From positions 1 to 56,442 of the forward strand of contig JADLCV010000029.1 of the NCBI GenBank assembly GCA_020846995.1: 56,442 nucleotides of DNA, in the 5' to 3' direction. Source of the DNA: Paracoccaceae bacterium. GTDB lineage: Bacteria > Pseudomonadota > Alphaproteobacteria > Rhodobacterales > Rhodobacteraceae. This document shows, one piece after another, positions 20,108 to 29,477 of this stretch (positions within the stretch are counted from its first letter, which is position 1; each line of letters opens with the position of its first letter). The notes beneath the pieces were generated by a model. The model searched no databases, was not told the origin of the DNA, and saw only the letters and a list, made by a program, of their open reading frames with translations. The position numbers and the translations under genes are program-made.

Positions 20108-21160
20108 ATGCTGCGCCGCCTGCACCCCGACCAGCCCGCCTCCTTCGCCTTCAGCCCGGCCAACCTCGCCTGGGCGCGGGCCCAGATCGCGAAGTATCCC
20201 GAGGGCCGCCAGGCGAGCGCGGTCATCCCGCTCCTGTGGCGGGCGCAGGAGCAGGAGGGCTGGCTGACGCGGGCGGCGATCGAGCAGGTCGCCGACCTCC
20301 TCGGGATGGCCCGCATCCGCGCCCTCGAGGTCGCGACCTTCTACTTCATGTTCCAGCTCGCCCCGGTGGGCAGCGTCGCCCATGTCCAGGTCTGCGGCAC
20401 GACCTCGTGCATGATCTGCGGCGCCGAGGCCCTGGTCGAGGTCTGCAAGCGGCGGATCGCGCCCGGCCCCCATATGCTCTCGGCCGACGGCCGGCTGTCG
20501 TGGGAGGAGGTCGAGTGCCTCGGCGCCTGCGCCAACGCCCCCATGGCCCAGATCGGCAAGGACTACTATGAGGATCTGACGCCGGCGCGGTTCGAGTGGC
20601 TGCTCGACGAGTTCCTTGCCGGCCGGGTGCCGGCCCCGGGGCCGCAGGGCGGCCGGCACGGGGCCGAGCCCGCGGGTGGTCGCACGAGCCTGAAGCTCCA
20701 TCCCGACAGCCACGCCGACGGCAACGCCTCGGTGGCGCTGGCGCGGGCGCGGGGCGACACCATCCGGCGGATCGACGGCAGCGAGCCGCCCCCCGCCGCG
20801 GTCGCGGTCGCGGCGGCCGCCCCGGCGGTGGCGCCCGCAGGCGCGGCGGCGCGGCCGGCGGCGCTCGCCGCGGCCCGGCCCGGGGGGCCGGACGACCTTA
20901 CCATCATCCGCGGCGTCGGGCCGAAGCTCGCGGCGCTGCTGAACCGCCTCGGCTTCTTCCATTTCGACCAAATCGCGGCCTGGACTCCGGCCGAGATCGC
21001 CTGGGTCGATGCGAATCTCGAGGCCTTCAAGGGCCGCGTGAGCCGCGACGGCTGGGTCGAGCAGGCCCGGGCGCTCGCCGCCGCGGGCGGGCCCGGCCGC
21101 CCCGGCGCCGCCGGGACCGGCGTCGGCGCCCGCCGTCCGTCAGGGGAGGACAAAGGATGA
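20108..21160 (+). CDS. nuoE: NADH-quinone oxidoreductase subunit E with C-terminal HhH extension
   Basis: NuoE is the 24 kDa thioredoxin-like subunit with the 2Fe-2S cluster N1a. Ligands are C96 and C101 in VCGTTSC and C137 and C141 in CLGAC. The core ends near residue 172; typical NuoE stops there. This protein continues to 350 residues with an Ala/Pro-rich linker (about 225-258) and a helix-hairpin-helix-like domain at about 262-322 ([18 protein letters not shown], then FDQIAAW). The same domain recurs in the next gene. Long NuoE forms with this tail are known from Rhodobacteraceae. What the tail binds is unknown; related domains bind DNA, but protein contacts within complex I are as likely. 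Confidence 0.95.
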   Translation: MLRRLHPDQPASFAFSPANLAWARAQIAKYPEGRQASAVIPLLWRAQEQEGWLTRAAIEQVADLLGMARIRALEVATFYFMFQLAPVGSVAHVQVCGTTSCMICGAEALVEVCKRRIAPGPHMLSADGRLSWEEVECLGACANAPMAQIGKDYYEDLTPARFEWLLDEFLAGRVPAPGPQGGRHGAEPAGGRTSLKLHPDSHADGNASVALARARGDTIRRIDGSEPPPAAVAVAAAAPAVAPAGAAARPAALAAARPGGPDDLTIIRGVGPKLAALLNRLGFFHFDQIAAWTPAEIAWVDANLEAFKGRVSRDGWVEQARALAAAGGPGRPGAAGTGVGARRPSGEDKG

Positions 21161-21726
21161 CCGGGGAGGGCGGAGGCAAGGGGACGACGACCAGGGCCTG
21201 GGGCATCGCCGCCGTGGTCGGCGTGCTCGCGGGCATCCTGCTCGCGACCGCGGGCGACTGGGGCGTCTGGCGGGCGGCCTTCGCGGCCCTGGTCGCGATC
21301 GTCGTCCTCGGTTTCCTCCTCGGCTGGCTTTTCCGGGCGCCGGCGGACGCATCCCCGGCGCGGGCCCCCGCCGCCCCGCCGCCGCCCCCCGCCGCCCCGC
21401 CGCCGCCGCCCCCCGCCGCCCCGCCGGCGCCATCGGCCGTCCCGCCCGTCGCCGCCCCGCCGCCGCCGCTTGCCGCGGCGCGTGCCGGCGGCGCCGATGA
21501 CCTCAAGGAGATCAAGGGCGTCGGGCCCAAACTCGAGGAGATGCTGCACCGCATGGGCATCTTCCACTTCGACCAGATCGCCGCCTGGGGCGCGGCCGAA
21601 CTCGCCTGGGTGGACGAGAACCTCGAGGGCTTCCGCGGCCGCGCGAGCCGCGACCGCTGGGTCGAGCAGGCCCGCGACCTCGCCGCCGGCCGCCCCGCGG
21701 CCCCGGGGCCCGGGGGGCGGGCATGA
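21157..21726 (+). CDS. Membrane-anchored HhH-domain protein of the nuo operon
   Basis: The 189-residue protein has two hydrophobic segments (about 14-33 and 38-59), a Pro/Ala-rich linker (61-109), and a C-terminal helix-hairpin-helix-like domain (113-175) closely related to the tail of NuoE: both have the GVGPKL core, a hydrophobic FHFDQIAAW stretch, an AW(V)D.NLE segment and a final R..WVEQAR motif. The duplication suggests one protein arose from the other or that both dock to the same site. It overlaps nuoE and the following gene by four bases each. A role in anchoring or assembly of complex I is an inference from position only. Confidence 0.75.
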   Translation: MTGEGGGKGTTTRAWGIAAVVGVLAGILLATAGDWGVWRAAFAALVAIVVLGFLLGWLFRAPADASPARAPAAPPPPPAAPPPPPPAAPPAPSAVPPVAAPPPPLAAARAGGADDLKEIKGVGPKLEEMLHRMGIFHFDQIAAWGAAELAWVDENLEGFRGRASRDRWVEQARDLAAGRPAAPGPGGRA

Positions 21727-21953
21727 AGGGCGAGGGCGAGGGCGGGAACGGCCGGGCGATGGCCGGGCAGGCGCGGCTCGCGGCCCTGGCCATGGCCCTG
21801 ACGATGCTTGCCTGGATGGCGGCGCAATGGCTCGGCGGCCGGTTCGGCTGGCCGCCCCGCGTCGCCTTCACGCTCGATTTCGCCGCGCTCGCGGCCTTCC
21901 TGTGGGCGCTGGTCGTCACCTTCCGGGTGTGGCGGCGGCGGCAGGACAACTAG
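21723..21953 (+). CDS. DUF5337-like small membrane protein
   Basis: This 76-residue protein has two likely membrane segments (about 20-36 and 48-67) and a short basic C-terminus. The pattern 'AQWLGG..GW.PR..F..D..AL.AF.WALVVT...WR' matches a small family of Rhodobacteraceae nuo-operon proteins that I recall as DUF5337. It starts within the end of the preceding gene (ATGA) and ends nine bases before nuoF. A later ATG at 21759 is possible. The function is unknown. Confidence 0.7.
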   Translation: MKGEGEGGNGRAMAGQARLAALAMALTMLAWMAAQWLGGRFGWPPRVAFTLDFAALAAFLWALVVTFRVWRRRQDN

Positions 21954-21962
21954 GGGCAGCGC

Positions 21963-23258
21963 ATGCTGAAGGACCAGGACCGCATCTTCACCAACCTCTA
22001 CGGCTTCCACGACCGCAGCCTTGCCGGCGCGCGGGCGCGCGGCCACTGGGACGGGACGGCGGCGATCCTCGCCCGCGGCCGCGACGCCATCGTCGAGACG
22101 GTCAAGCGGTCGGGGCTGCGCGGGCGGGGGGGCGCGGGCTTCCCGACCGGGCTCAAGTGGTCCTTCATGCCCAAGGCCGGCGACGGCCGCCCGGCCTACC
22201 TTGTCGTCAACGCCGACGAGAGCGAGCCGGGCACCTGCAAGGACCGCGAGATCATGCGCCACGACCCCCACACGCTGGTCGAAGGCTGCCTGATCGCGGC
22301 CTTCGCCATGGGCGCCCACACGGCCTACATCTACATCCGCGGCGAGTACATCCGCGAGCGCGAGGCCCTGCAGATCGCCATCGACGAAGCCCGCGAGGCG
22401 GGGCTCATCGGCCCCGACGCCGCCGGCTCGGGCTGGGACTTCGACCTCCACCTCCACCACGGCGCGGGCGCCTACATCTGCGGCGAGGAGACGGCGCTCC
22501 TCGAGAGCCTCGAGGGCAAGAAGGGCATGCCGCGGATGAAGCCGCCGTTCCCGGCCGGGGCGGGGCTCTACGGCTGCCCGACGACGGTCAACAACGTCGA
22601 ATCGATCGCCGTCGTGCCGACGATCCTGCGCCGGGGGGCGGAGTGGTTCGCCGCCTTCGGCCGCCCCAACAACGCCGGCACCAAGGTCTTCGCCATCTCG
22701 GGCCACGTCAACCACCCCTGCGTCGTCGAGGAGGCGATGTCGATCTCGCTCCGCGAACTCATCGACCGCCACTGCGGGGGGGTGCGCGGGGGCTGGGCCA
22801 ACCTCAAGGCGGTGATCCCCGGCGGCTCCTCGGTGCCCCTGCTGCCGGCCCGCCTCTGCGACGACGCGATCATGGATTTCGACTGGCTGCGCGAGCAGAA
22901 GTCGGGCCTCGGCACCGCCGCGGTGATCGTCATGGACCGCTCGACCGACGTCATCAGGGCGATCTGGCGGCTGAGCAAGTTCTACAAGCACGAGAGCTGC
23001 GGCCAGTGCACGCCCTGCCGCGAGGGCACGGGCTGGATGATGCGCGTCATGGACCGGCTGGTGCGGGGCGAGGCCGAGGAGGCGGAGGTCGACATGCTTC
23101 TCGACGTCTCGCGCCAGATCGAGGGCCATACCATCTGCGCCCTCGGCGACGCCGCGGCCTGGCCCGTGCAGGGGCTGATCCGGCATTTCCGCGACGAGAT
23201 CGAGGACCGCATCCGCGGCCGCCGCGGCGGCCGGCCGGCGGCGATGGCGGCGGGGTAG
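21963..23258 (+). CDS. nuoF: NADH-quinone oxidoreductase subunit F
   Basis: NuoF (51 kDa) binds NADH and FMN and the 4Fe-4S cluster N3; it is the electron entry point of complex I. The 431-residue protein has the glycine-rich nucleotide site [13 protein letters not shown] (about 56-68), [13 protein letters not shown] for [16 protein letters not shown] and the N3 cysteines in [11 protein letters not shown] plus the later HTICALGD cysteine. The start follows the preceding gene closely, with GGGGCAGC upstream. Confidence 0.97.
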   Translation: MLKDQDRIFTNLYGFHDRSLAGARARGHWDGTAAILARGRDAIVETVKRSGLRGRGGAGFPTGLKWSFMPKAGDGRPAYLVVNADESEPGTCKDREIMRHDPHTLVEGCLIAAFAMGAHTAYIYIRGEYIREREALQIAIDEAREAGLIGPDAAGSGWDFDLHLHHGAGAYICGEETALLESLEGKKGMPRMKPPFPAGAGLYGCPTTVNNVESIAVVPTILRRGAEWFAAFGRPNNAGTKVFAISGHVNHPCVVEEAMSISLRELIDRHCGGVRGGWANLKAVIPGGSSVPLLPARLCDDAIMDFDWLREQKSGLGTAAVIVMDRSTDVIRAIWRLSKFYKHESCGQCTPCREGTGWMMRVMDRLVRGEAEEAEVDMLLDVSRQIEGHTICALGDAAAWPVQGLIRHFRDEIEDRIRGRRGGRPAAMAAG

Positions 23259-23263
23259 GGGCG

Positions 23264-23752
23264 ATGGCGGCAGCGCGCGGATCGGGGGCGGCCGGACGGC
23301 GACGGGCGGGGGCGCCCGGGGCGGCAGGGCGGGGCTGGCGGGCCGCGGCCCTCGCCCTTCTCCTTGCCGCGGGGCTTGCCCCGCTGGCGGCGGCGGGTCC
23401 GGGGGCGTCGCGTCCGCCCCTGGGCGAGGTCGCCTACATCTGGGACTGGCTCTTTGCCGCCGCCGTCGGCGACCGCATCCGCAACAACTGCCCGACGATC
23501 GCGCCGCGCCTCTTCGTGGTCCTGCGCAAGCGCGACGAACTCGTCGAGCATGCCCGCGGGCTTGGCTACAGCGAGGCCGAGATCCGGGCCTTCATCGACG
23601 ACCCCGCCGAGAAGGTGCGGATGCGCGACGCGGCGCGGGCCTACCTCGCCCGCCACGGCGTCACCCGCGGCGATGCCGAAAGCTACTGCCGGCTCGGCCG
23701 GGCCGAGATCGCCGCCGGCAGCCGCATCGGCCAACTCATCTACGAACACTGA
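23264..23752 (+). CDS. DUF5333-like secreted protein
   Basis: The 162-residue protein has a basic, Arg/Gly-rich N-terminus and then a hydrophobic segment (about 28-46) ending in a likely signal-cleavage site. The mature region has 'PLGEV' followed by DRIRNNC, a middle with [13 protein letters not shown] and 'AR.YLARHGV', and a C-terminus with [15 protein letters not shown]. This order matches a Rhodobacteraceae family that I recall as DUF5333, found between nuoF and nuoG. Two cysteines (NNC and YC) could form a disulfide in the periplasm. It has no known activity. The ATG at 23264 is five bases after nuoF; the true start may be later, nearer the hydrophobic segment. Confidence 0.7.
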   Translation: MAAARGSGAAGRRRAGAPGAAGRGWRAAALALLLAAGLAPLAAAGPGASRPPLGEVAYIWDWLFAAAVGDRIRNNCPTIAPRLFVVLRKRDELVEHARGLGYSEAEIRAFIDDPAEKVRMRDAARAYLARHGVTRGDAESYCRLGRAEIAAGSRIGQLIYEH

Positions 23753-23780
23753 CCGGGCCGAAGGCCCCAGGAGCGCGCCC

Positions 23781-25796
23781 GTGGCAGCCTTGCGCAAGAT
23801 CATCATCGACGATGTCGAGGTCGAGGTCGATCCGGCCATGACGCTCATCCAGGCCTGCGAGGTCGCGGGCATCGAGATCCCGCGCTTCTGCTATCACGAG
23901 CGGCTGTCGATCGCCGGCAACTGCCGGATGTGCCTCGTCGAGATCGTCGGCGGCCCGCCCAAGCCCGCGGCCTCCTGCGCGATGCAGGTGAGGGACCTCC
24001 GCCCCGGCCCGAACGGGACCCCGCCGGTCGTGCGCACCGACACCCCGATGGTGAAGAAGGCGCGCGAGGGGGTGATGGAGTTCCTGCTCATCAACCACCC
24101 GCTCGACTGCCCGATCTGCGACCAGGGCGGCGAATGCGACCTCCAGGACCAGGCGATGGCCTACGGGGTCGACTTCAGCCGCTTCCGCGAGGCCAAGCGC
24201 GCCAACCTCGACCTCGACCTCGGGCCCCTGGTCGAGACGCACATGACGCGCTGCATCCACTGCACGCGCTGCGTGCGCTTCATCAACGAGGTCGCGGGCG
24301 TGGCCGAGATGGGCCAGACCGGGCGCGGCGAGGACGAGGAGATCACGACCTACCTCGGCGCCTCGCTCGACACCAACCTCCAGGGCAACATCATCGACCT
24401 CTGCCCGGTCGGCGCGCTCGTCTCGCGCCCCTATGCCTTCACCGCCCGGCCCTGGGAGCTCGTGCGGACCGAGACCGTCGACGTCATGGACGGGCTCGGG
24501 GCCGCGATCCGCGTCGACACCCGCGGCCGCGAGGTCATGCGCATCCTGCCCCGCAACCACGACGGGGTCAACGAGGAGTGGATCTCGGACAAGACCCGCT
24601 TCGTCTGGGATGGGCTCCGCCGGCAGCGGCTCGACCGGCCCTACCTGCGCCGGGGCGGGCGGCTTGCCCCGGTCGGCTGGCCGGAGGCGCTCGAGGCCGC
24701 GGCGGCGGCCCTGCGGCGCGGGCGCGTCGCGGGCCTTGTCGGCGACCTTGTGCCGGTCGAGGCGGCCTTCGCGCTCCGCCTCCTCGTCGAGGGGCTCGGG
24801 GGGGCTGTCGAATGCCGGGTGGACGGCGCCGCCCTTCCCGAAGGGAACCGCGGCGGCTATGCCGGCACGGCGAGGATCGAGGCCATCGACGCCGCCCGCA
24901 CGATCTGGCTCGTCGGTACCAACCCGCGCGAGGAGGCGCCGGTCCTCAACGCCCGCATCCGGCGGGCGTGGACGCGGGGGGCGCGCGTCCACCGCATCGG
25001 CCCCGCCGCCGACCTCACCTACACGGTCAGCGACCACGGCAACGACCGCGCCGCCCTCGCCCGCGCCGCCGCGGCCGCAGCGGCGGGCCCGGCGGCGGGC
25101 CCCGCCCTCGTCATCGTCGGGCAGGGGGCGCTGCGGGGGCCCGAGGGGGCGGCGACGCTCGCCGCGGCGGCAGGCCTCGCCCGGGGCCTCGGGGCCGGGA
25201 TCCTGATCCTGCACGTCGCGGCGGCCCGGATCGGGGCGATGGACGTCGGCTGCACGACCGCGGGCGGGATGGCCACGGCGCTCGCCGGCGCCGCCACCGT
25301 CCTTGCCCTCGGCGTCGACGAGACCGACATTCCGCCCGGCCCATTCGTCATCTACCAGGGCAGCCACGGCGACCGCGGCGCCCATCGCGCCGACCTCATC
25401 CTGCCGGCCGCCGCCTGGACCGAGGAGGCGGGGCTTTTCGTCAACACCGAGGGGCGGCCGCAACTTGCTCTCCGCGCCGGCTTCCCGCCCGGCGAGGCGC
25501 GCGAGAACTGGGCGATCCTGCGGGCGGTGTCGGGCGCGCTCGGCGCGGCCCTGCCCTTCGACAGCCTCGAGGCGCTGCGGGCGCGCCTCGTTGCCGCCGT
25601 GCCCCACCTCGGCCGGATCGACGAGGTGCCGGCGAACACGCTGGCGCCCCTCGACGCGGCGGCGCCCGCCCCCGGGCCCCTGGCCGAGGCCGTCGGCGAC
25701 TTCTACCTCACGAACCCGATCGCGCGGGCCTCGGAGGTGATGGCCGACCTCGCGGCGCGCGCCGCCCGCCGCCGCCGGGCGCTGGCCGCGGAATGA
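23781..25796 (+). CDS. nuoG: NADH-quinone oxidoreductase subunit G
   Basis: NuoG (75 kDa) carries clusters N1b, N4 and N5 and relays electrons from NuoF toward NuoB. The 671-residue protein has the 2Fe-2S ligands C37, C48, C51 and C66, the N5 set in [14 protein letters not shown] (His plus three Cys) and N4 in CIHCTRC with a later cysteine in DLCPVGAL. The C-terminal two thirds resemble a molybdopterin oxidoreductase domain without cofactor, as in all NuoG. The GTG at 23781 follows AGGAG and gives the conserved [11 protein letters not shown] start. It overlaps the next gene by four bases. Confidence 0.97.
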   Translation: MAALRKIIIDDVEVEVDPAMTLIQACEVAGIEIPRFCYHERLSIAGNCRMCLVEIVGGPPKPAASCAMQVRDLRPGPNGTPPVVRTDTPMVKKAREGVMEFLLINHPLDCPICDQGGECDLQDQAMAYGVDFSRFREAKRANLDLDLGPLVETHMTRCIHCTRCVRFINEVAGVAEMGQTGRGEDEEITTYLGASLDTNLQGNIIDLCPVGALVSRPYAFTARPWELVRTETVDVMDGLGAAIRVDTRGREVMRILPRNHDGVNEEWISDKTRFVWDGLRRQRLDRPYLRRGGRLAPVGWPEALEAAAAALRRGRVAGLVGDLVPVEAAFALRLLVEGLGGAVECRVDGAALPEGNRGGYAGTARIEAIDAARTIWLVGTNPREEAPVLNARIRRAWTRGARVHRIGPAADLTYTVSDHGNDRAALARAAAAAAAGPAAGPALVIVGQGALRGPEGAATLAAAAGLARGLGAGILILHVAAARIGAMDVGCTTAGGMATALAGAATVLALGVDETDIPPGPFVIYQGSHGDRGAHRADLILPAAAWTEEAGLFVNTEGRPQLALRAGFPPGEARENWAILRAVSGALGAALPFDSLEALRARLVAAVPHLGRIDEVPANTLAPLDAAAPAPGPLAEAVGDFYLTNPIARASEVMADLAARAARRRRALAAE

Positions 25797-26206
25797 CCGT
25801 GCCCGCCCGACCTCGCCGTCCCTTCCTTGCCGGGGTCGCGGCGCTTGCCGCCTGCGCCCCGGCCGAGGCGCCCGCGCCCGCACCCGCCGCCCCCGGGCCC
25901 GCCGACTACCTCGGGGTCGAGACCCGGCTTCTCGACCACGACCTCGTCAGCTTCGCGGTCAGCCTGCGGGGGGCCCGCGGCAACGACGACGTCGCCGCCT
26001 ACGGGCGCTGCGCGGCGGCGCAATACACGCTCATCCGCGGCTTCGGTTTCGCCCGCCATGTGCGGACGAATGTCGCGCGCACGGGCGACCTCTGGCGGGG
26101 CGATGCGGTCTATGTCATCTCGGCGGCGCTGCCGGCCGGGCTGCGGACGATCGACGCCGAGGTGGCGGTCGCCGACTGCGTGGCTCAGGGCATCCCGACG
26201 GTGTGA
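25793..26206 (+). CDS. Small lipoprotein or secreted protein between nuoG and nuoH
   Basis: The 137-residue protein has a basic N-terminus and a hydrophobic segment ending ALAAC, a plausible lipobox (Cys near residue 21), followed by an Ala/Pro-rich linker and a conserved-looking body: [17 protein letters not shown], then [20 protein letters not shown], and the ending [13 protein letters not shown]...GIPTV. I recall closely similar proteins at the same place in Rhodobacteraceae nuo operons. Its function is unknown. The start overlaps nuoG (ATGA) and the stop is twelve bases before nuoH. Confidence 0.7.
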   Translation: MTVPARPRRPFLAGVAALAACAPAEAPAPAPAAPGPADYLGVETRLLDHDLVSFAVSLRGARGNDDVAAYGRCAAAQYTLIRGFGFARHVRTNVARTGDLWRGDAVYVISAALPAGLRTIDAEVAVADCVAQGIPTV

Positions 26207-26218
26207 TCGAGGCAAGGC

Positions 26219-27256
26219 ATGGACGCATTCTTCTCCACCCCGTTCGGGCTGTTCGTGATCATCCTCGCGCAGAGCCTCCTCGTCGTGGCCTTCGTGATGA
26301 TCTCGCTCCTCTTCCTCGTCTACGGCGACCGCAAGATCTGGGCTGCGGTGCAGATGCGGCGGGGGCCGAACGTCGTCGGGCCCTTCGGTGTCCTGCAGTC
26401 GGTCGCCGACGCGCTGAAATACGTCGTCAAGGAGATCGTCGTGCCGGCCGGCGTCGACCGGCCGGTCTACTTCCTCGCGCCGATGCTCTCCTTCGTGCTC
26501 GCGGTGCTCGCCTGGGCGGTGATCCCCTTCGCCGAGGGCTGGGTCCTTGCCGACATCAACGTCGCCGTCCTCTTCGTGCTCGCCGTCTCGTCGCTCGAGG
26601 TCTACGGCGTCATCATGGGCGGCTGGGCGTCGAACTCGAAATACGCCTTCCTCGGCTCGCTGCGCTCGGCCGCCCAGATGATCAGCTACGAGGTCTCGCT
26701 CGGCTTCATCATCATCGGCATCATCCTCTCGACCGGCAGCCTCAGCTTCGGCGCCATCGTCGCGGCGCAGGACGGGCCCTACGGCCTCTTCTCGTGGTAC
26801 TGGCTGCCGCACCTGCCGATGGTCGTGCTGTTCTTCGTCTCGGCCCTGGCCGAGACCAACCGGCCGCCCTTCGACCTGCCCGAGGCCGAATCGGAACTGG
26901 TGGCGGGGTTCATGGTCGAGTATTCCTCGACCCCCTACCTTCTCTTCATGGCCGGCGAGTACATCGCCATCTTCCTCATGTGTGCGCTGCTCAGCCTGCT
27001 CTTCTTCGGCGGCTGGCTGTCGCCCGTCCCCGGGCTTCCCGACGGGGTCCTGTGGATGGTGGGCAAGATGGCCTTCTTCTTCTTCCTCTTCGCGATGGTG
27101 AAGGCGATCGTGCCGCGCTACCGCTACGACCAGCTCATGCGGATCGGCTGGAAGGTGTTCCTGCCGCTCTCGCTCGGCTGGGTCGCGCTCGTCGCCTTCC
27201 TTGCCAGGTACGAGGTCCTGGGCGGCGCCTGGGCGCGCTGGCCGGTGGGGGGCTGA
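26219..27256 (+). CDS. nuoH: NADH-quinone oxidoreductase subunit H
   Basis: NuoH is the membrane subunit that lines the quinone channel and couples the two arms. The 345-residue protein has eight or so hydrophobic helices, and conserved loops [37 protein letters not shown] (with the acidic partner in SYEVSL) and [20 protein letters not shown]. The ATG at 26219 follows GAGGCAAGGC. There is a 64-base gap to nuoI that contains only a 21-codon reading frame. Confidence 0.97.
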   Translation: MDAFFSTPFGLFVIILAQSLLVVAFVMISLLFLVYGDRKIWAAVQMRRGPNVVGPFGVLQSVADALKYVVKEIVVPAGVDRPVYFLAPMLSFVLAVLAWAVIPFAEGWVLADINVAVLFVLAVSSLEVYGVIMGGWASNSKYAFLGSLRSAAQMISYEVSLGFIIIGIILSTGSLSFGAIVAAQDGPYGLFSWYWLPHLPMVVLFFVSALAETNRPPFDLPEAESELVAGFMVEYSSTPYLLFMAGEYIAIFLMCALLSLLFFGGWLSPVPGLPDGVLWMVGKMAFFFFLFAMVKAIVPRYRYDQLMRIGWKVFLPLSLGWVALVAFLARYEVLGGAWARWPVGG

Positions 27257-27320
27257 GGATGGCCGGGGACGGGGACGGCGCCCGCGGGGACCGCGGGCAG
27301 GAGCGGCGCGGAGGCGGCCA

Positions 27321-27815
27321 ATGACGCAGATCGACTGGACCCGCGCCACGAAGTATTTCCTGCTCTGGGACATGCTCAGGGGCTTCGCGGTCGGGATGAA
27401 GTATTTCTTCGCCCCCAAGGCGACGCTCAACTATCCCCACGAGAAGGGCCCGCTCTCGCCGCGCTTCCGCGGCGAGCATGCGCTCCGCCGCTATCCGAAC
27501 GGCGAGGAGCGCTGCATCGCCTGCAAGCTCTGCGAGGCCGTCTGCCCCGCCCAGGCGATCACCATCGAGGCCGAGCCGCGCGCCGACGGCAGCCGGCGGA
27601 CGACGCGCTACGACATCGACATGACGAAGTGCATCTACTGCGGCTTCTGCCAGGAGGCCTGCCCGGTCGATGCCATCGTCGAGGGGCCGAACTTCGAGTT
27701 CGCGACCGAGACGCGGGAGGAGCTTTTCTACACCAAGGAGCGGCTTCTCGCCAACGGCACCCGCTGGGAGGCCGAGATCGCCCGCAACCTCGAACTCGAC
27801 GCGCCCTACCGGTAG
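27321..27815 (+). CDS. nuoI: NADH-quinone oxidoreductase subunit I
   Basis: NuoI is a ferredoxin-like subunit with clusters N6a and N6b, bridging NuoG to NuoB. The 164-residue protein has two 4Fe-4S motifs, [12 protein letters not shown] and [12 protein letters not shown]. The N-terminal membrane-associated helix ([19 protein letters not shown]) and the [18 protein letters not shown] lead-in are standard. The ATG at 27321 overlaps the TGA of a tiny upstream frame. The 66 bases after it separate it from the carboxymuconolactone-decarboxylase-like gene. Confidence 0.97.
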   Translation: MTQIDWTRATKYFLLWDMLRGFAVGMKYFFAPKATLNYPHEKGPLSPRFRGEHALRRYPNGEERCIACKLCEAVCPAQAITIEAEPRADGSRRTTRYDIDMTKCIYCGFCQEACPVDAIVEGPNFEFATETREELFYTKERLLANGTRWEAEIARNLELDAPYR

Positions 27816-27881
27816 GATGATGTCCGCCCCCCCCCGCGCCTCTTTCCCCTGCGCCCGTGCGCCCCGCGCGGGGGCGGCGCC

Positions 27882-28292
27882 ATGACCGAGGCCTGGCAGA
27901 AGATGGTCCAGTCGCTCCTCGAGCAGGGCCAGGCCATGGCGCGGTCGGTCAACCCCGCGCTCGAGACCTTCCAGGTCAAGGGCTTCGAGAAGCTCATCCC
28001 GACGCTCTCGAAGGATTTCATGGAGATGGCCTTCGGGCGCACCTTCAACCGCGAGGGGCTCGACGCGCGGACGCGGCTGCTCGTCACGCTCGCGGCGCTG
28101 ACCGTGCTCGGGGCCCAGGCCGAGCCCCAGATCCGGCTCACCGTGCGCCATGCCCTCGAGGCCGGCGCGACCCGGCGCGAGATCGCCGAGGTCATCTACC
28201 AGATGAGCCTGTTCGGCGGCCTGCCCGCCATGCAGCGGGCGCTCGAGATCGCAGAGGGCGTGTTCCGCGACGCCCCGGAGGACAGCCCGTGA
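27882..28292 (+). CDS. Carboxymuconolactone decarboxylase-family protein
   Basis: The 136-residue protein has the all-helical AhpD/carboxymuconolactone decarboxylase fold, seen in '[18 protein letters not shown]', '[25 protein letters not shown]' and 'GGLPAM..AL'. It contains no cysteine, so it lacks the CxxC redox pair of AhpD and is not a peroxidase partner of that type. The histidine in VRHALEAG is the conserved one of the family. Similar genes are known between nuoI and nuoJ in Rhodobacteraceae by recall. The true substrate is unknown. Its stop overlaps the GTG start of nuoJ. Confidence 0.8.
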   Translation: MTEAWQKMVQSLLEQGQAMARSVNPALETFQVKGFEKLIPTLSKDFMEMAFGRTFNREGLDARTRLLVTLAALTVLGAQAEPQIRLTVRHALEAGATRREIAEVIYQMSLFGGLPAMQRALEIAEGVFRDAPEDSP

Positions 28293-28906
28293 CCATCGCC
28301 GCGCTCGCCTTCTACGTCTTCGCGTTCACCGTCGTCGCCGCGGGGCTCCTCGTCGTCTTGGCGCGGAACCCCGTCCATTCGGTCCTGTGGCTGATCCTCG
28401 CCTTCATCTCGGCGGCCGGCCTCTTCGTCCTCCTCGGGGCCGAGTTCGTGGCGATGCTCCTCGTCATCGTCTATGTCGGCGCGGTCGCGGTCCTGTTCCT
28501 GTTCGTGGTGATGATGCTCGACGTCGACTTCGCGGCGCTCAAGGCCGAGATGGCGCGGCACCTGCCGCTCGCCTCGCTGATCGGGCTCGTCCTTCTCATC
28601 CAGATGGGGCTCGCCTACGGGGCATGGTCAAGCTCGGAGCTGGCCGAAAGGCTGCGCGGCGCCCCGGCGCCCGCGCCCGCGACGGTCGAGAACAGCCGCG
28701 CCCTCGGGCTGATCCTCTATGACCGCTATCTCTATCTCTTCCAGGCCGCGGGCCTTGTCCTGCTCGTCGCCATGGTCGGGGCGATCGTGCTGACGCTCCG
28801 CCACCGCACCACGGTCAAGCGCCAGGACGTTCTGGCGCAGATGTATCGCGACCCCGCCACGGCGATGGAGCTTCGCGACGTCCGCCCGGGGCAGGGGCTC
28901 GGCTGA
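28289..28906 (+). CDS. nuoJ: NADH-quinone oxidoreductase subunit J
   Basis: NuoJ is a small membrane subunit near the quinone chamber. The 205-residue protein has five hydrophobic segments; the conserved one contains [20 protein letters not shown] (about 47-66), with the pi-bulge-forming region of TM3, then FLFVVMML. The C-terminal tail ends in [12 protein letters not shown]. The GTG at 28289 overlaps the previous stop. A 262-base gap follows before nuoK, in which I see nothing convincing apart from the nuoK ribosome site. Confidence 0.95.
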   Translation: MTIAALAFYVFAFTVVAAGLLVVLARNPVHSVLWLILAFISAAGLFVLLGAEFVAMLLVIVYVGAVAVLFLFVVMMLDVDFAALKAEMARHLPLASLIGLVLLIQMGLAYGAWSSSELAERLRGAPAPAPATVENSRALGLILYDRYLYLFQAAGLVLLVAMVGAIVLTLRHRTTVKRQDVLAQMYRDPATAMELRDVRPGQGLG

Positions 28907-29168
28907 TGGGCCGCGGCCGGCCCCACGCGGCGACGGCGCCCACGCCTTCTCGGGCGGCGGCGGGGCGGCCGCTCGCGGCCGGGGCCCGGGGGGGGGCCGC
29001 GGTGGCGGGCCGTGCGAGGCGGACGGCGGTCGCGGCCGGGGCCGCGATCACGGGCGGCGGGTGGCGCGTCGCCGCCGGCCCTGCGACGGGGTCCGGAGGC
29101 CGAGGACGGGGGCCCCGCGGGGGGGCCCGGCAACGACAGGGGCGGGACGTCCGCCCGGAGGGATGGCG

Positions 29169-29474
29169 ATGGTCGGAATCGAGCACTACCTGGCGGTGGC
29201 GGCGGCCCTTTTCGTGATCGGCATCTTCGGGATCTTCCTCAACCGGAAGAACGTGATCGTCATCCTGATGTCGATCGAGCTCGTCCTCCTTGCCGTCAAC
29301 ATCAACCTCGTCGCCTTCTCGGCCCATCTCGGCGACCTCGTGGGGCAGGTCTTCACCATGTTCATCCTCACCGTAGCCGCGGCCGAGGCGGCGATCGGGC
29401 TCGCGATCCTCGTCTGCTTCTACCGCAACCGCGGGTCGATCGACGTCGAGGACGTCAACGTCATGAAGGGCTGA
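29169..29474 (+). CDS. nuoK: NADH-quinone oxidoreductase subunit K
   Basis: NuoK is a small antiporter-linked membrane subunit. The 101-residue protein has three hydrophobic helices and the two buried glutamates of the family: one in [11 protein letters not shown] and one in [11 protein letters not shown]. Two ATGs lie six bases apart (29163 and 29169); GGAGGG at 29157-29162 is at proper distance only for 29169. It ends three bases before nuoL. Confidence 0.96.
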   Translation: MVGIEHYLAVAAALFVIGIFGIFLNRKNVIVILMSIELVLLAVNINLVAFSAHLGDLVGQVFTMFILTVAAAEAAIGLAILVCFYRNRGSIDVEDVNVMKG

Positions 29475-29477
29475 GCC

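Noticed and set aside
21360-21480. CCGCCGCC-rich run as a DNA repeat array
   Set aside because: It encodes the Pro/Ala linker of the HhH anchor protein in frame; the repeat is explained by the protein sequence.
28906-29217. 103-residue frame between nuoJ and nuoK
   Set aside because: It is Ala/Arg/Gly low-complexity, overlaps nuoK by about 50 bases in another frame, and shows no family pattern; probably non-coding.
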